The notes below the pieces were generated by a model. The model did not search any database. It worked only from the letters and a program-made list of their open reading frames with translations, and was not told the origin of the DNA. A DNA stretch of 64,000 nt from Kryptolebias marmoratus (Eukaryota > Chordata > Actinopteri > Cyprinodontiformes > Rivulidae). The stretch lies in assembly GCF_001649575.2 (NCBI RefSeq), contig NC_051434.1, positions 2,087,511 through 2,151,510 of the forward strand. Reading direction: 5' to 3'. Positions 13,567 through 26,010 of this stretch are shown one piece after another; position 1 is the stretch's first letter, and each line of letters begins with the position of its first letter. The translations under genes were made by a program, and so were the position numbers.

Positions 13567-14720
13567 CAAACAAGCTGCTTCGCCACAATTCATCAACTGC
13601 AGATCTAATTTTTACTTTTATCTGTAAAAAAGTAACCCGCTGCTTGTGTTTCTTTTCCCTGACACATTTTTCCTCCCCTCCAAAATAAAACGCCCGTAAA
13701 GCCATCATAGTGGAGCTTTAATCTCCGACATTCCGGCGCTCTGAGTAATGATGTTGGAGGCAGGGATTCTTCTCACGCTATCTATGATTAAATCTTCCAG
13801 TCGACTCAGTTATTTCTTCTGAATTAGACCTACTGTTAACATTGCTTAATACAATCAAACCGACGCAGCATTCTGTGAGTAATTTACACCAGTTTATGGT
13901 GAAATCCCAGAAACGCCACGCTTCAGCTTCTGCATGTTTAAAGTTCAGGATTTCTGTGTTTCCTTTTTCATTTCCCATCATTCCGTTTTGTCCCAGTTGG
14001 GGTTTTTACCTTTCAATCATTAAATAAAGAGGGGAAGATTAGAAAAAAGAATGGGTTCAGGGTTTATAACGCGTCTCTGAGGGGGAGGTGGAGGAATAAA
14101 CGTGCAGCAGCTTTAAAGGAGGGGGGTCTGTGGAAACGGTTATGAACAATTAACATCTTACCTGTTGTGGATCGCTCTTTGAACGACCTCAGTTTAAAGA
14201 AATAGTTTATTTCTGACCTTAATTTTTTAATGCCAGTTGGTAAGTAATTTGTGTTTCTCTAGAAAACTTAATTACATCTGAAAACTAAGATCTTATTTAA
14301 CATCTTATTTTTTTTAATAAACCAGGACCCTCACCTTGGACCAAGTTTTTCTCTTCGTTTTTAATTTTTCCCTCGTGTAACTCAGTTTGACACATCTGCT
14401 TTACATCTTTAATTTGGATTAAAGTCACTGGATTCTGCAGCAGCAGCTAGCTGTTGCACTTTGGGCATGAAATTCAACATATTTCAGGCAGAATAATTGA
14501 TTTATTTTGTTCTTAAGACAGAAAACAAAAGGAGGAAATGCGATAAGCAGGGCAGCTATCGTCTCAGTGACCACGAGGAAAACACCTGATGATCATGAAT
14601 ACTAAATTTACAGAACTTTAAATTTTTGTTTTTTAATTGTTTTTACTGCTAGCTCGTCAATCAGGTCAGAATAAAACTATTTCTTCGAACTAAAGCTGTC
14701 CAAAGAGCCATCTACAACAG

Positions 14721-14728
14721 GTAGGATA
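14721..14728. repeat. target-site duplication gtaggata, left copy
   Basis: Identical to 15737-15744 on the other side of the hAT-type element. Confidence 0.9.
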
Positions 14729-15736
14729 CAGTGGCTGGTGGAGTTTTCTCCAGGGGGGGCTATAAATCCAAAATAGACATACCGAAGGTTTTGGAATATG
14801 TCTATTATGTAATACCTTAGTATATGTTTTGGACCAAGACATATACTAAGGTATCACACCAGTGTATTTACATGGATTAAAACAACAAAAGCAACATTAT
14901 AATGTACATATAAATGCATAAGTGCTTCATGGACACACCAATACTTACAAAGACGGAGGTCTCCCAAGGCACAAGCCTGTAGGACACATTTAGTGTTTAT
15001 AAGATCTGTTTTATCCCTTATTTTTCACAACTTTACCGGAGAAAATACGTCAAAGCTTGTTTTATGGTGAGAGCACTCACTACGTCATGTATTCTGAACG
15101 TACAATATAACGAAGGTCGGATGTCTCACTCCGATTAGAATTCAAAACCAAACATTTTAACAGATTTTAGCATAAATTTTCTTAAACTAATCATTAACTA
15201 TGAACTTACCTTTTGTATGTAACTTAGTTACGTAATGAACTTATTACTGTCTTTGAATAAAAGGCAGAACACCCGCAGCTCGACTTTTCAATCAGGCAAA
15301 TTTTATGACAGACGGATGTGACGTCAGCCTCCGGCGGCTAGAGTCTCACGCTCCGGTGGCAGGAGATGGTGAAGTGTAAACACAGATGCATTCAGCAGCT
15401 CTGGGCGCAGGAGAGGTGCGCCCTGAACGGTCCTATCTCTTGTACTGAAGAGGAGCTACTGCGCATGTGCAACTTTTAACGAGAGTCTATGGACAAAGAT
15501 TTTTGTGCCCCGGGGCGGAAATACGTCACCAATCAGACAACCTCGAAGAACGAAACAACTTTACTGATCATTAACTATAAAATATTTATCTTACACAACT
15601 AAAAATATATATACATATATTTCAAAATATTTTTAATGTACTATTTAATTTTAATTTTAATTTTTTTACGTCTTATTCAAAGTAATGTGAGTGGTGGGGC
15701 GGCGCCCTAGCGTCCTCTATTGGCCAGCCGCCACTG
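14729..15736. mobile_element. non-autonomous hAT-type transposon, 1,008 bp, with perfect 8-bp target duplication
   Basis: The ends are cagtggctggtgga on the left and, read inward from the right, cagtggcggctggcca. The same 8 bp, gtaggata, stands immediately outside both ends (14721-14728 and 15737-15744), which is the target-site length of hAT elements. The interior has no transposase-sized frame and contains strong hairpins near the left end (14772-14854). Its core is repeated at 17049-17433. P and Merlin elements also make about 8-bp duplications, so the superfamily is a probable call. Confidence 0.9.
14812..14854. repeat. perfect 16-bp inverted repeat in hAT-type element
   Basis: The arms ataccttagtatatgt and acatatactaaggtat surround an 11-base loop. 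A second 9-bp inverted pair (aatagacat / atgtctatt) lies just upstream at 14772-14807. The 17-kb copy keeps the left arm only. Confidence 0.9.
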
Positions 15737-15744
15737 GTAGGATA
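15737..15744. repeat. target-site duplication gtaggata, right copy
   Basis: Identical to 14721-14728. Removing the element and one copy rejoins acaggtaggatattaactg, which matches the terminal region of the host MITE. Confidence 0.9.
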
Positions 15745-16248
15745 TTAACTGTTCAGTTTTTCCACACTTTAAAGTGTCTAAACTACCCCTTTAATATAAC
15801 TTTACTGTTAATGTTTGTTTTTTTAGCTGGTCTTGTTCTGTACTTTGCCACATTGTCTTGTTTTGTTTTCTATTTGTAAGATTTTCCAATAATATTAAAA
15901 AGAAGAGCATGATCAGTTTATTTAAATATATAGGTGTATATATACTAGAGTATTTCATGTATTTATACACAAACTGCTCCTTTGATTACAACGGCAACAA
16001 ACACAGTTATAAAAAGTCAAAGCAGAACTAAAACAGGACATAAAATATAAGTTCATAAAAGCTGCCCCATGCAGTCGATCCATCTCTAACGTTCTTCAAC
16101 TCCCCGCAGCCCGAGGATGAAGAACTCCCTCATAAATTAACAACGTAAAATGTTTGCTGCTGCAATCTACAACTTGTCCTGAGCATCAGGGGACTCGCAC
16201 TAAGGGACAAAATGTGCCTATCTCAAAGAGTCCAGGAGTTTACACCAG

Positions 16249-16266
16249 ACACACACACACACACAC
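16249..16266 (+). repeat. AC microsatellite
   Basis: An (ac)9 run just before the MITE fragment at 16285. Confidence 0.9.
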
Positions 16267-16284
16267 CCAGAGCTAATTCCTCTG

Positions 16285-16400
16285 ACATCAGCAGGGAAAA
16301 ACTGATTTATTTTGCTCTTAAGACAAAAAACAAAAGGAGGAAATGCGATAAGCAGGGCAGCTATTGTCTCACTGACCATGAGGAGAAGACTTGATGAAAT
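16285..16400 (+). repeat. partial copy of the 14.1-kb MITE interior
   Basis: The stretch aaacaaaaggaggaaatgcg, ataagcagggcagctattgt, ctcactgacca is nearly identical to 14524-14575. The surroundings do not continue the match, so this is a fragment rather than a clean segmental duplication. A short AC microsatellite (16249-16266) precedes it. Confidence 0.8.
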
Positions 16401-17048
16401 TGAAAATGGTAGCAATTATGTTTAATACAGATCATCGTTTCTTTCGTTTGGTTTTTGTCTCCACTTCTCTTGACAACGCCAAGAAAAATAAAGGAGGAAC
16501 CTGGAAAGAATGAAACAGCTGGTGGTGAATTTGGGAAGAAATGAGGAGCCAGACAGCAGCTACTAAACGAAGGGACGCTTTCATTAATCCAAAATGATTA
16601 CAATTATCTGTTAGCACTTGGTTTTTACCAGTGAGGGAGTCAGAAATGGCTGGAGGTGGTCAGCTTTATCTTCTGACACATGCAAAACAAATAATTAAAT
16701 CTTTTCTTCGTCGCACAGTGTCCCTTATCTTCTGATAAAGGTTAATTCTTTAGTTATGAAACGTTACGTGCTGCAAGCCTTCCATAAATCCAAACTCATC
16801 ACCAGGTCTCATATTTCCATCTGTAATGTATGAGGAGCAAAAATATGCAACTCTTTCAACACTGAACATGTTGTCACTGCATTCTGATTAGGACATGCAG
16901 ATTGTGACATTAGATATACTGATGATTGGTCAAGCGTAGGCCCCTTCACACCACACACACGCTGCACTGATGAGACAAACCAGCCGGTCTTTGTCGGGCT
17001 TTCATCGGACATTAATGAGCTCCTCATGCTTTGGGAGGTACACAATAG

Positions 17049-17433
17049 TTTATTATGTGATTCCTTAGTATATGTTTTGGTCCAAAATGGTGTATTTACA
17101 TGAATTAAAACAACAAAAGCAACATTATAATGTACACATAAATGCACAAGTGCTTCAAAGACGGAGGTCTCCCAAGACATTTAGCGTTTATAAGACGTGT
17201 TTTCTTTCTTATTTTTCAAAACTTTACAGGAGAAAATACGTCAAAGCTTGTTTTATGGTGGGAGCACTCACTACGTCACATATTCTGCACATAGATCTGA
17301 TGTCTCACTCTGATTAGAATTCAAAACCCAAACATTTTAACAGTTTTTACCATGAATTTTCTTCAACTAATTATTAACTATGAACCTATTCATAGACTTT
17401 CATAAACTTATTGCTGTCTTTGAATAAAAGGCA
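17049..17433 (+). mobile_element. fragment of the same hAT-type element as 14.7 kb
   Basis: It matches about 14801-15265 in order: ccttagtatatgttttgg, acaacaaaagcaacattata, agacggaggtctcccaag, agaaaatacgtcaaagcttg and tctttgaataaaaggca. It lacks both terminal repeats and also the right arm of the hairpin present in the 14.8-kb copy. Small deletions separate the two copies. Confidence 0.85.
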
Positions 17434-18059
17434 TCTTAGAGCATGCACTAAACTACCACAGTGAGGTCATGGTGGTTTATAACCATGGCGGCAGGTACAG
17501 GGTGGAGCGAGCGCAGACCAGCCTGAAGCAGGACGGGCCTGGCTGGTCTCACGCCCAGGCTCCAACCCCGTCCCCCCCACAGTGATGTCAGAGACACGAT
17601 GCAACGCTCTCATCACGCAGCTGCAGCGACCAATCAGAGCTCTTCGCTCGGCAGCGAAGGTGCTGAGCTGTGACTGTTGGAGACTCAAACATGTAGAAAC
17701 GTTCTGAGTGAATTCATTGTTGCAGTCTGAGTGCAACCAGTGAGCCGTGCAGCCACGTTTTTGAAAAATCACTGCTTGTTTTTGTGCTGCGTTCTTGGCC
17801 GTGGACATTATTTCGTTGCCCACCTCCACCCACATCGGCCTGCTTCGTTCCCATGTTGGCAGGTGTTTATGATTTAATCTGCTGGAAGAAATAAAGACAG
17901 GTAGATCTGGACTACTTTTGAAAGTCGATATGGATCACCAGTGTGGTGTTTGATCTGATTTGCCTTGAATGTTTTTTGTCAGGTGAGGTCCTGCGAAGGA
18001 GTCCAAATCCAGCTCTTCAGACAGGCAACTGACTATTTTTAAAGAAAATTTCATACTAA

Positions 18060-18135
18060 TTGTTCTTAAAAACTCAAGCAACGAGGCTGTGGGCCTCTGT
18101 GACTCAGGCCAGGAAGGTGAGACCCAATGTGAGCG
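18060..18135 (-). repeat. dispersed repeat shared with 28.4 kb
   Basis: The reverse complement (cctggcctgagtcacagagg, cccacagcctcgttgcttga, gtttttaagaaca) matches 28417-28475 in order. The family was not recognised. Confidence 0.55.
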
Positions 18136-20706
18136 TTGGCAGACATTCGAGACACTTTTACAGAAGCCATTTGCCAACAAGTCTCCATCAGGAGAAGTTC
18201 AGCAGCAGAGTGACGCTGCGTCAGAAACAGGAGGTGTTTTCATCCAGCTGGTCGGGTTAAGTGGTTCTGAAATGTTAGGTTAGCTTTTCTAAATTTGTCT
18301 TGCAGGTTGTGCAGGTCAGGGAGAGTGTAGTGAGGTGGTAATCCTGCAAAAAGGCTTTATTCTGAGGTGACTTTTTGATAAATGATAATATTCCGTCCTT
18401 CACGCATCAATAAGCGACAGAGTGAATAGAATTTACAGTTATAATCTCTACAGGTATAATCGTTCAGTGACAAAGACTGAAAGATGCAGCTCCGTGTCCC
18501 TGGTTTGGATGGACAATAACCCGTCTCTTCCCGCAGCATGTCCTTGTCTGACTTTGTCTGAGGAACAAAAGACACCTTCCACAGGCCCCAGAATGAGTCA
18601 GACTCTCTTTGAGTTGAATTGCAAATACAGCCATCCAGATTTTCACCCCCCAACCCAATCCACTGATTATGATTCTGTGTGCCTCCATAAATATCCTCTC
18701 TGCAGATATAAAGTGGGATAATTTGTTTTGCTGGAAGGCTTTCATATAAACCACTTCTACTCAAAGTGCTTTACAATGACGATGACACAGAATTTGCTTC
18801 TATTGCGACACTACAAGTCATAATGGAATGAAAAAAAAACACTCTCTAGAAGAATAATGATTTTTACTTTAGAGGGTTTCCTCCTTCATATGGATGCAAG
18901 GTCTGAAGTGGACTACAATGAGCTCCGGGGCTGTTTGGAAAATAAAATAATAATAAGGATAAGTCCCCGTGTTGGTAAATAATCCAGGAAAAATCTTTAT
19001 TTTACAGAACTGAGCACAAAATGGGAACGTGCTTTTCTGTTTTCAACATGATTATTGATTAAAACATTTAGGACTTATAGACGTGCTCATGAAATATTTT
19101 AAAACCCTGACATGTTAAGTTTGAGGTTCTTTCAGATCAGAATATAAAAATCTAACCTAAAGAGATGATTCACTGAAACTTTAACTTTTATAAATGCTGC
19201 AGGAGCTGAAGCTCTCCCTGAAGAGGGACGCTTCAGGTTTTAACAGTAATCAATATCTTACCTGCAGTAAAAAATGCTCAAAGCACGACCAGTTTGGACT
19301 TTCAGACTGAAGATTTCAGGTTTTTTAAAAAACAGCTACAATCTAAAACAGAATCATAAGTTTAAGTGAATTATTTTATGTCATCACTTCACATTAAACA
19401 GTTATTTACAGTGTCTGCAGTCATCAGGGATCTTTGTGAAACTGAAAACAAACTAAACTAGTTGACAGGAAAGAAGGAGAACTACTAATCCTGCAGCAAA
19501 CGACTCTCCTGACCTCTGAAAGACTTAGAGCAAATTAACGTCCCATAAACTGAGACAGAAGGAGATCAGAGCTAAAACTGTTGATTAATATCACTTTTAT
19601 TGTTGTACAAATATCCAAATTTATCAGGAAACATTAAATAAATGGTTCTGTTCATTTTAACTGATTGAAAATGAAAGGATATTTTTACATTTTGGTGAAT
19701 AAATTTGGTCTGATTTCCCAATTTTAGGGGAAAATTTAACTAAAACATCTTTGAGCTCGAATTCAATTTCTATATAAACTGTTTTCAACTAGTTACTCTA
19801 AAAGGAAGATTAAAAATTATACTCATATAAATGTTTTTGGGGGTTAGGTCAAGTTAAACTGGTGAGATGATGAGCTACTGGCTGGTCTGATGGATCGACT
19901 AAAACCCAGAGTTTAAGGTTTTTAAGATTCGAGGTGAAAGTAAAATAAAGCAGACGTGTTTAGAAACCTTAAAGCTGTCAAAGGCCTCAGAATAAAAAGC
20001 CACATATAGTAAATATAACAAACAACAGGTAAGACTTGGACAAAAAGCAATCTGCTCACCGTTTTATTTCTCCTGCAGCAGAAACATCTCCTCACATCTG
20101 TCCTGTTTGCTGCCGTGACGTGAAGTTTGTGGAAAAAAGTGACAATCTGCCACCTGGACAGAGTCTGCTCTGCGTCAGCTTTTAATGCATTTAAATTCCA
20201 GTTTAAAGAACCTGAGGAAATCTTTTTAAAAACTTCTATAAAGAGATTTTAGTTTGAGTTCATCTCTGATGTTGAGTTTCACAGTTTTTAAATAAACCCA
20301 ATAAAAACTTTACTTTTTTTTGGTTTTATGTTTTAAAAAAAAGAGAAAATGTCAGATCTGTTGGAGTTCTTGTTTGTCTTTGAAAAGAATAAGAAAGAAA
20401 AACTGGGGCTGCTGTCCAACACCACAGAAAAACAGGAGGTTTAATCTCCATAAAGTCTTTTTTTAGAGGACAAGATGATAAAAATATCAGAAGCAGGAGA
20501 AGAAAATCAAACTTGCTTAAAGTAGTTCCAGTTTGAATTTCTCTAAAAGTTTGTTGCACCGTGTTTAAAAACAGGAAAAATGATGTTTTAATTTCGAAAG
20601 AAAGGGAACAAAGATAAACCAAATCTAAGCTTTCTGACAGACGTCAACCTCTGCTTGTCGTCACGAAGGTGTGTGTGTGTAACAAATTTTAAATGATCCA
20701 CTAGAA

Positions 20707-21159
20707 CAGGGGTGTCAAACTAAGTGACGCAAGGGGGCTAAAATTAAAAATTTGATCCTAGCCAAGAGCCAATCATGATCATTATTTAATAAAATTACAT
20801 AAATTAATTGGTTTTAGATGTATTATGTATTATACCTTTTTCCAGTTACAGATTATACAGAATTTAGAGCAAACAGACTTTAATGAACACAGACAAATAG
20901 ATCAAACTTCAAAAAGCTCATCATTAGCTGTCATTTCTTACGCCTCACTCAGCTTTTAAATGAAGTTTTTAACATTAAAAACCTGATCATACAGAAATTA
21001 AAACTATATATTGTTGGCTTCTAAGTCACTGTCAGAGAAAACTTCAGTTTTTTTAAGCAAAATAAGAATCAGAGACTCGATCTGAACCAGACTAGAGGGC
21101 CGGATGAAATGTTACAGAGGGCCGGATCTGGCCCGCGGGCCTCGAGTTTGACACGTGTG
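20707..21159. mobile_element. short hAT-type non-autonomous element, 453 bp
   Basis: The terminal inverted repeats are caggggtgtcaaac on the left and gtttgacacgtgtg on the right. Near-identical 8-bp flanks, cactagaa (20699-20706) and cactggaa (21160-21167), look like an aged target duplication. The ggccggatctggcccgcggg block before the right end is typical of a repeat common in fish and other vertebrates. No coding capacity is seen. Confidence 0.88.
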
Positions 21160-21174
21160 CACTGGAAGGATTTT

Positions 21175-21300
21175 AATGAAACCCTCAGAAGGTACTCTCA
21201 TCTATAACCTCACTTCTGAATTCAATCCAATTCAAGATGGCTGCCACAGCAGATCTTGGACTCCATCTTGGTGTGGTAGTAGCTGAGAGTCATTCTCAAC
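21175..21300 (-). repeat. dispersed palindrome-ended repeat, partial reverse copy
   Basis: Contains ttttaatgaaaccctcagaa, caattcaagatggctgccac and tggtgtggtagtagctgaga. It begins directly after the hAT-type element at 20707-21159. Confidence 0.65.
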
Positions 21301-21803
21301 ATGCACTTTAAGAGCGACTCTTTGAGATCTTTGATTTAAAAAGATCTCACATCAGTCTTTACCCAAACTTTAAACTATAATTAGCCGGCAGAAGAGAGAG
21401 GAAATGTCCCATAAATTAAGTTTTTTTAGAATCTTATTGGTGTTTTTGTTTTTAGACTTATTTTTTAACATTTTGGGCCAGAATCTGACACCATGAGAAA
21501 CCTTCAAAGAGTCGATAAAACAAACTTAAACACTCGAATAAAACATCTGCAAAGCCTCCAGGCAGCACTCGATAATGGTTTTAAAGATAACTTTGTTTCT
21601 TGTAGCATCTTAAAGCACTTCTTGCAGCTTAAACAAGTAAAGTTCTGGTTCTATCAGATCCAAAATGTCTCATCTTTAATCTACATTTAAATAACCTGAG
21701 ATCCAAACGGACTAAAGCTGTAAGAAGTTATGAAATCCTGTCCGGTTCCAGTTGGCTTATCAAGGCTGGGGTCGTCTCAGCAGTTTCTGACTGTTCCCAT
21801 CAG

Positions 21804-21816
21804 GGGTCAAAGGTCA
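21804..21816 (+). promoter_or_regulatory. DR1-type motif downstream of nectin2
   Basis: It reads GGGTCAAAGGTCA, a full match to the degenerate DR1 consensus RGGTCA-N-RGGTCA. It stands alone in unique-looking sequence, and function is unknown. Confidence 0.4.
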
Positions 21817-22390
21817 GGGTCGTTAGCAGAGATGAAATTAAGCAGCTGTTTCAGTTTTATCTGCAGCAGCACGTTCAGTCACTATCTGAGCTACGAAGTG
21901 ACACTCAGATCCACATCTTTAAAGAACCGCCCCGAGAACCAGGAGGGAATTAAAGTTTGATCGTTTTGGTTGTTAAAAATGAATATGAGCGACTCTGGAG
22001 CCTGATGGATGCAGGAGCTGGGAGGTTTTAGGGTTTTAATAAAAAAAAAACAGGCAGAAAGAAAATAAAGAATTCACTTTTCTTGACAGTTTAAGATGCA
22101 GACGTTTTAAAAGGTTTTAAAATTTTAAAGAATTCAGTTTTTTTTTCATTTAATTAGCTTGCAGGCATGCACCGTGCATGGAAGTGTGTCAGATAAACTT
22201 ATTTATGTCATAAAATAATAAAAATACAAGAAAATCAGGTGAAACTGGAGTTCGCTTCAGTTCGGTTACAGTTCTGAGTCAAAATTACTTTCTGCATCTC
22301 CAAAAACTGACACAGAAATGACTAAATTAAGCTTTTAAAAGTTATTTTATGCATTGAAGTTGTTCTATATACAATATTAAAGGTCAAGCG

Positions 22391-22570
22391 ATCCTTGAAG
22401 GAATGCATATCGCCCGCCGCCTTTCATGCCAGGGTTTTAAATTAAGATCAACCTGCTAAATGAGGTTATTGTGATATCTTCTATGATCTGTTAGCCTTCA
22501 GAGCAGATGTTATAAATGACTATCAGCTACTGCCACAGAAAACCAGCTGAGTTATCGTCACGTTTCCTTT
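22391..22570 (+). repeat. dispersed palindrome-ended repeat, 5' half
   Basis: Starts ccttgaaggaatgcatatcg, cccgccgcctttcatgcc and reaches atgactatcagctactgcca, shared with the 44.3-kb copy. Confidence 0.75.
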
Positions 22571-23755
22571 TCCTAAGGTCGGTTCGCTGCTGCAGCTATC
22601 TGACTCTGAAATGGTGCAGACAAACACAGACATGCAGATCGCTTCAGTGATAATTATTTTATGTGCATAGCTTTAGTTTCCTCCTCTATTTTTTCCCCCA
22701 GAGCACTAAAAGAAGAACATATTCACATGAAAAGAAATGAAAAAGAAAACTCCAGAATGAAAGAAATGAAAGCAGGTATCTGCGATTAGTAAACTGGTTC
22801 CAGAAACTTCCTGTTGGATCTCAGCTGGCCTCGCAGAAGCTCGGCTTTAACCGGATTAACAACAAAAGCCGAGCTCGATAACTAATGGGCCTTTTCTTCC
22901 AGCTCGCTCTTCGCTCCCTCCTCGTCTTTCCATCTCCTCTCCCTCGGAGCAAAGCAGAGATAATGCAGAAACACTTTTCATGCCTTCTGCTGAATTAAAC
23001 ATGCAAGGAACAGCTTGTTCCAAAGCTGAAGCTAAGAGAGAAGGAATATTAAAAACAGAGAATCTATACGATCCCGCTCCTTCGCAGGAGTCTCCGGAGT
23101 GCTGTTCAACATTCTTTACAATTAAAAAGATCTGTCGCAGATATTTGGAGTGGAAGAAGCTGAACACGACGGCCCTTTTTTGCACTAATTGGCCGAGTTG
23201 AAAAGGACTGTCAGTTGTTGTTGGGTGGAAGCAGCCAATCGCCACGTGGAGGGGTGGAATAGCACTCCTCAGAGACTTCCTGTCCACCTCCAGCTTTCAT
23301 TGTCAGAGCCGTAAATCCCATCGTGCCAATATCTGATTCCTTTCACGCTCTCTGTCATCTTTATGCAGCAGCCAGCCGATCGCGCTTCACAAGAAACAAA
23401 TCTGGCCATCTCTAACTCCTGGCTCCGTGTTGAATAACTCAGCGTTTCAAATGCTCTCTGTCTCAGGTGGGTTCCAAAAAAACAACGGTGATGTCTTCTC
23501 ATCGTCTCTGCAGGGGCTGTGGTTTCATTTTCTGTTCTGCCTCTGCTCTTTTCTGACTCTCAGCTTCTCTAATCTGAGAAGAGAATGTCTCTTTTCTGTC
23601 CCGGCCTGCTTGGTATTCCCCTGACGGAGCGCTGAACCCTCATCTTCATCCTCCCCCTCGCCCTCTCTCTCAGGGTTTCTTCTAGCCTCTTTCCTTCTTG
23701 GCAGAGCGAGGCGACCTGTCACAGAGGGCTGTGCCAAGCAGGGGCACCGACACTG

Positions 23756-23789
23756 GCAGGGACAGGGACAGGACAGGGACAGGACAGGG
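23756..23789 (+). repeat. short ggcag/gacag tandem repeat
   Basis: Units of cagggacagggacaggacag type, with alternating 5- and 6-bp units. Confidence 0.85.
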
Positions 23790-23950
23790 TTAAGTTCAGA
23801 ACCACAGCCTCCCCACGGCCCGTACCATCTGAGACCGGGTGGCAGGCTCAAGATCCGAGAGGGGAACGGGTAATTATTACAGACCTATTAATAGCTCCCA
23901 CACACAAGGCTGCTGGGACAAAAAAATCACTTTCAGAAGATTACAATTCA

Positions 23951-24242
23951 ATTCTTTGAAGGAATGCATGTCACCCGCCCTCCTACACGTCAAAGATCTG
24001 ATCTGCTCAGAACGTGACTCTTAGCTGCTTCTACGACTCCAAAATTTATCTCAATATTTGTAAATCTGACTGAGCTGCAGCCATTTTATATAACCTCTTA
24101 TTTTCTAGGATCAGTTGGCTGTGGCGGCCATCATGAATTAGGCTGACCCCACAATTTAACCAGCTGTCGACCTGCATCCAATAATCATTTCCTCAAAGTT
24201 GTATTAAAATCCATTCAGTGGTTCATGAGATATTTTGCTAAC
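23951..24242 (+). repeat. dispersed palindrome-ended repeat, near full-length copy
   Basis: The copy starts at tttgaaggaatgcatgtcac (a palindromic end, GCATTCCTTNAAGGAATGC in consensus), followed by a cgcccgccgcctttcatg-like block. It passes the conserved block ggctgtggcggccatcatga and ends with cagtggttcatgagatattt, tgctaac. It is about 290 bp with no coding frame. Other copies are listed individually. The family is unknown to me; a non-autonomous DNA transposon or SINE-like repeat is possible. Confidence 0.8.
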
Positions 24243-26010
24243 ATGACTGAGTTACAGAGCACAGCAGGTAATTTATGTGTGATACTGTGCAGGATGTGAA
24301 CTTAAAGGAGGTTGTTGTGACAAAATAAATGTACGGTTTGTTACTAGAGTCTGCAGAACTATAAATAGTTCCTGTGACAGATCAGATGAAGAAGCTGAAA
24401 AGAGCAAACGAGAACAGGTGCAGTGTTCTGCGCCACGCTGAAGAAAGAGGAGCAGAGTTGTGGGAATCCGGTATTTATAGACTGATAACACGGCTCGGCT
24501 TAATTAATTACCAGTTTTTCCACAGAGAGTTGTCTTAAAATGCTTTCTTTTATTGAAAATGAGCTGCGCTGAAACAAAACTTAGAACCGGTGAGAAGTTT
24601 TCTCGCTGAGGGTGCATCCACGGTACAAGACTCTGGGACTAATTAGGCGCAGAAGTTGTGATCACAGTCGGCTTTTTAAAAATCACAACGCCTTGAGGAA
24701 CCCCCAGAGAAACAATGCTCTGAATGAGAAAAAGGTGGAGAAGGGAATGAAACACAGAGGGTCCAAAAAGACAAGAGTTTTAAGGGTTTTTTTGGATGAA
24801 AATGACTGAAATCTGTAACGAAAACGAAACAAAACATAAATAATTAGATTTTTAAATTATAAGTTTGATACCTGCCATAATATAGAATATTTACTGGATC
24901 TAAAAGAAAAGTTTTAACAACCAAAAACATACTTTTGCATTTTAAAAATTGAGCTCTTGGAGCATGCATGCACCCCATGGAGAACTAAAAACATTTAAAC
25001 ACTTTAAATTGATACAAGAAACACAGAATGTGCTGCAACTGAAAGTTACAGTTCGGCTGCAGAAAAACTGAGGCTTGGCGATGCGGCTCCACTGAAATAT
25101 TTTATAAGATAGCAGATACAACCGTCTCATTTACAGAACAACAGATTGCACAGAGCATAATGTTAACAACAATCAACAACAAGGACCTGCTCAGCACTTG
25201 GGGGGGTGAAAGAGCTGAAACTGCTTTCTTTTACAGAAAAAAAACCCAAAATCAATATTCGCAGTTTAATGATAAAACTGTGTGCAGATTTCCAACCCAC
25301 AAAGCAGCTGTAATATTTCATGTTGAGCAATGACACCTTCATTATTAGGACAATATTCTCCTACAGGAGTCGATAAAACGGAGATCAGAAGAATCTGTAA
25401 AACTTCCCTTCTCACAATCTGACGCTATAATTCAACCGTCTCTCTGTGGGTTTTTTTGCTCTTTCGTCACCAGTTCCTTACTGTGAAACAGGCTCCATAA
25501 AACTGAACACCGTGGGTCTAAATTAGAAGCAGAGTTGTGATGTGACACACCGAGCTGGGAAAAAAAAAAAAACTGGTGATGTTCTTCAGCGAATCTTGCA
25601 GCACGGTTCTACTTTGTTCCGTCGTGTTTTAACAGCTGAGCTGAAAATTTAAAGACGAATGCTTGTTAATAAACAGGTAACCGCCGGGGTCAAAGGTCTC
25701 ATCCACTCACCGTCAGCATGAAGAGAATTCATTCATGGCTTTTTATGATTGATTCAAACCCGTTTTTCAAAGATGGAATGATTTTAAAACCTGCTGGTTT
25801 TTTAACACAAGTTTGAAGTTTTTGTAGCCTTACATTTTAAATATTTTATTAAGTGGTGCTGAAGGTTCTAGAAAGTTTCACCACAACGAGACAGCAGCAG
25901 ATTCACCTCTCAGTGATTATGATCGACTGCAGCAGGTCTATTTTTGACAGCACCTACTGGATTCATCCATCCTCCTCACATGGAAGGATTTTGGTTTGGA
26001 TGTTCTGGAT

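Larger units (their letters stand above)
4140..14112. other. non-coding DNA downstream of nectin2, no gene seen
   Basis: AT-rich DNA with the repeat copies listed at 7.6, 8.9, 10.0, 11.1 and 13.5 kb. Around 8410-8720 a loose motif (tgtggtttgtttttcagtct-like) recurs three or four times at irregular spacing. No frame shows a known domain. Confidence 0.6.
14113..15793. mobile_element. older MITE-like element interrupted by the hAT-type insertion
   Basis: The left end (ttaaaggaggggggtctgtg, then gttatgaacaattaacatct, tacctgttgtggatcgctct, ttgaacgac) and the reverse complement of the right end (ttaaaggggtag, then acagttaatatcctacctgt, tgtagatggctctttgg) form imperfect terminal inverted repeats of roughly 70-90 bp. 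Without the nested insertion the element would be about 665 bp. Partial copies lie at 16285-16400, 37300-37370 (reverse) and 41695-42130. No coding capacity is seen. The exact ends are approximate. Confidence 0.75.

Noticed and set aside
14500..17440. Segmental tandem duplication of about 2 kb
   Set aside because: The two matching blocks have different offsets (about 1.8 and 2.2 kb) and lack continuity, so separate repeat fragments explain them better.
17467..17835. 122-codon minus-strand frame in a GC-richer block
   Set aside because: No family recognised; the block looks like part of a repeat, but no second copy is in the window to show it.
22856..23287. 143-codon minus-strand open frame
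   Set aside because: No recognisable motif and no supporting splice or promoter signals.
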